A DNA stretch of 64,000 bases. Origin: Galdieria partita (lineage: Eukaryota > Rhodophyta > Bangiophyceae > Galdieriales > Galdieriaceae). The notes below the pieces were generated by a model. The model ran no database searches. It was not told the DNA's origin and was given only the letters and a program-made list of their open reading frames with translations. The translations under genes were made by a program, and so were the position numbers. The DNA is taken from contig BQMJ01000002.1 in NCBI GenBank assembly GCA_025991245.1, forward strand, positions 186,001 through 250,000, given 5' to 3'. This document shows positions 62,704-64,000 of this stretch, in pieces; positions within the stretch are counted from its first letter, which is position 1, and each line of letters opens with the position of its first letter.

Positions 62704-64000
62704 ATGTCGAAGAAAGAAGAAGAGCTAAGTGTTATTAGAGAACCTAGCACCGAAGTAAATGAAGAAAGAGGTGATGAGAAAGGTATGAGATATGCAGTAA
62801 CAGGACATACAGAGCAGGAAATAGACGCCGAATTGGAAAAGTTAGAGGAAGCCAGTGTGCAAAAAGGAGGGCGCCGTGTGTTTTCTTCAACTTTGTTTGG
62901 AAATCCAAAATATTTTATATGGGTTCTGGCGTCATTTGCTAGTATGGGGGGTATTCTGTATGGCATAGACCAGTCCTTAATAAGTGGAGCCGGCTTATAT
63001 GTACCCCATGATTTGAACTATGGTTCCAACAAAGAATCTATGATTTCAGGTTTTATGCCACTAGGTGGTATTTTTGGTGCAATAATGTAAGTAATCAAAC
63101 CGTGGTCACAAATATTACTTACTATTCTTTACTATAGGGTTTACCCAACGAATGAGTTAATCGGACGAAAGTGGTCTATTATTGGCGCTTGCCTTTTGTA
63201 TACTGTGGGGGGTATCCTTGAGGCTGATGCGCAATCTTGGGGAATGCTACTTGCTGGAAGAATGATTTTAGGAGCTGGAGTAGCTTTAGAGGCAGCAACG
63301 GTTCCTGGGTACATTGCAGAATGCAGCACAAAACGTTGGAGGGGAGGCCTTGTATCTCTCTATCAAGTTATGATCATGTTAGGCCTTCTCTTCGGTTACA
63401 TTGACGCGGCCATCTTTGTAGATGTTTCAGGAAATTGGCGGTGGATGCTAGGTTCGTCCTTATTATTTTCTACCATTTTCCTTATTGCGATGCTGTTTCT
63501 ACCTGAGAGTCCTCGTTATTTGATGAAGATGGGTAAGAAACTGGACTCGTATGTGATATGGAAGAGAGTCAGGGGCTTCTCAACTTTTGAAGAGAAAGAG
63601 GAGTTCTTTCAAATGGAACAGCATGTATTAGAAGAAATCGAATCAGCAAAGGGTCGCTTTATCTGGTTGGACTTTATTAATAAGCCTCGATGTCGACATG
63701 CTGCACAGTACGCAATAATTCTGATGATTGTGCAACAGTTCTCTGGTATCAACTCAGTCAATTATTATATGGGTACCTTAATGCATGAGACTGGGCTTAC
63801 TAAACAGCAAGCGGTATATACTAGTATGATTGGCGGTGGCACTGGGTTTTTGTCCACTATCCCAGCAATCTATTTAATGGATCGATTGGGTAGAAGAACT
63901 TTGTTGTTGACTCTTATTTCTGGTGTTTTCATTGGTCTATTGATTATAGGATTCTCATTCTTGTCTTCAGCTACTCATACCAAGGAAGGCATTTATATTT
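62704..64000 (+). CDS. MFS sugar transporter (partial, runs off the window)
   Basis: Two exons so far, 62704-63086 and 63139 to beyond 64000 (52-nt intron); 415 residues seen, ATG at 62704. The N-terminal 70 residues are acidic and cytosolic. Membrane spans begin at YFIWVLASFASMGGILYGID (TM1, with the sugar-porter GYD-like motif), then NELIGRKWSIIGACLL, GRMILGAGVALEAATVPGYI, PESPRYLM after TM6, and QQFSGINSVNYYMG in TM7, LMDRLGRRTLLL after TM8. All are hallmarks of the sugar porter subfamily (hexose, pentose or polyol-H+ symport). Galdieria-type algae have many such transporters for heterotrophic growth; that fits here. The substrate cannot be predicted. The gene is cut at the window end. Confidence 0.9.

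Overview
The window looks like nuclear DNA of a unicellular red alga of the Cyanidiophyceae, closest in style to Galdieria. Evidence: two red-algal-type light-harvesting (LHCR) genes, plastid-targeted and mitochondrial proteins, a terminal sugar-transporter gene, genes on both strands 0.05-1.7 kb apart, and very short GT-AG introns. I could place 51 coding introns; 50 are 41-58 nt and one is 89 nt. Species assignment is inference. I see no prokaryotic operons, no CRISPR array, no transposon and no virus-like element.

Layout. 0-8 kb: end of a RING protein, a CDCA7-like zinc-finger protein, a CDT2/DTL WD40 protein, a YVH1 zinc domain without phosphatase, TELO2. 8-12.5 kb: small heat-shock protein, two convergent LHCR genes, an initiator tRNA-Met. 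12.6-25 kb: SAGA subunit SGF11, a HAD nucleotidase, an LTA4H-type aminopeptidase, ATP synthase FAd, CCA-adding enzyme, a CtIP/Sae2-type resection factor, a TrmJ/SpoU methyltransferase, organellar methionine aminopeptidase, NC2-alpha. 25-36 kb: plastid membrane protein, TRPC4AP/TRUSS-like protein, importin alpha, a large Ser-rich orphan, then a 1.7 kb gene-free stretch with hairpins. 36.8-48 kb: mitochondrial dihydrolipoyl dehydrogenase, membrane-anchored alpha/beta hydrolase, secreted Cys-rich protein, ETFRF1-like LYR protein, a cyclin, ribosomal protein SA, a TrmA/RumA-type RNA methyltransferase. 48.5-64 kb: Timeless/Tof1-like protein, SDHAF2, an SR splicing factor, a divergent SET protein, a zipper plus transmembrane protein, ABCF3/GCN20, SelO, a Nudix CoA pyrophosphatase, and a truncated sugar transporter.

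Themes. Several genes serve replication and repair (CDT2, CDCA7-like, TELO2, CtIP, Timeless); this looks like ordinary gene-order chance rather than an operon. Others serve mitochondrial function (FAd, LPD, ETFRF1, SDHAF2, probably SelO) or translation and RNA (YVH1, RPSA, ABCF3, CCA enzyme, TrmJ, TrmA, iMet tRNA). Many neighbours are divergent with very short shared promoters (FAd/CCA 33 bp, ABCF3/SelO 83 bp, TrmJ/MAP with colliding start codons) or end tail-to-tail (LHCR pair, CtIP/TrmJ overlapping by 9 bp).

No wholly new system is proven here. The most unusual items are the phosphatase-less YVH1, the 8-nt and 24-nt microexons in ABCF3, the Cys-for-Sec SelO tail, the colliding start codons of TrmJ/MAP, a SET protein without its usual Asn-His motif, and several orphans. 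Most gene models rest on splice sites I chose because they keep the frame and restore family motifs; they are not transcript-proven.
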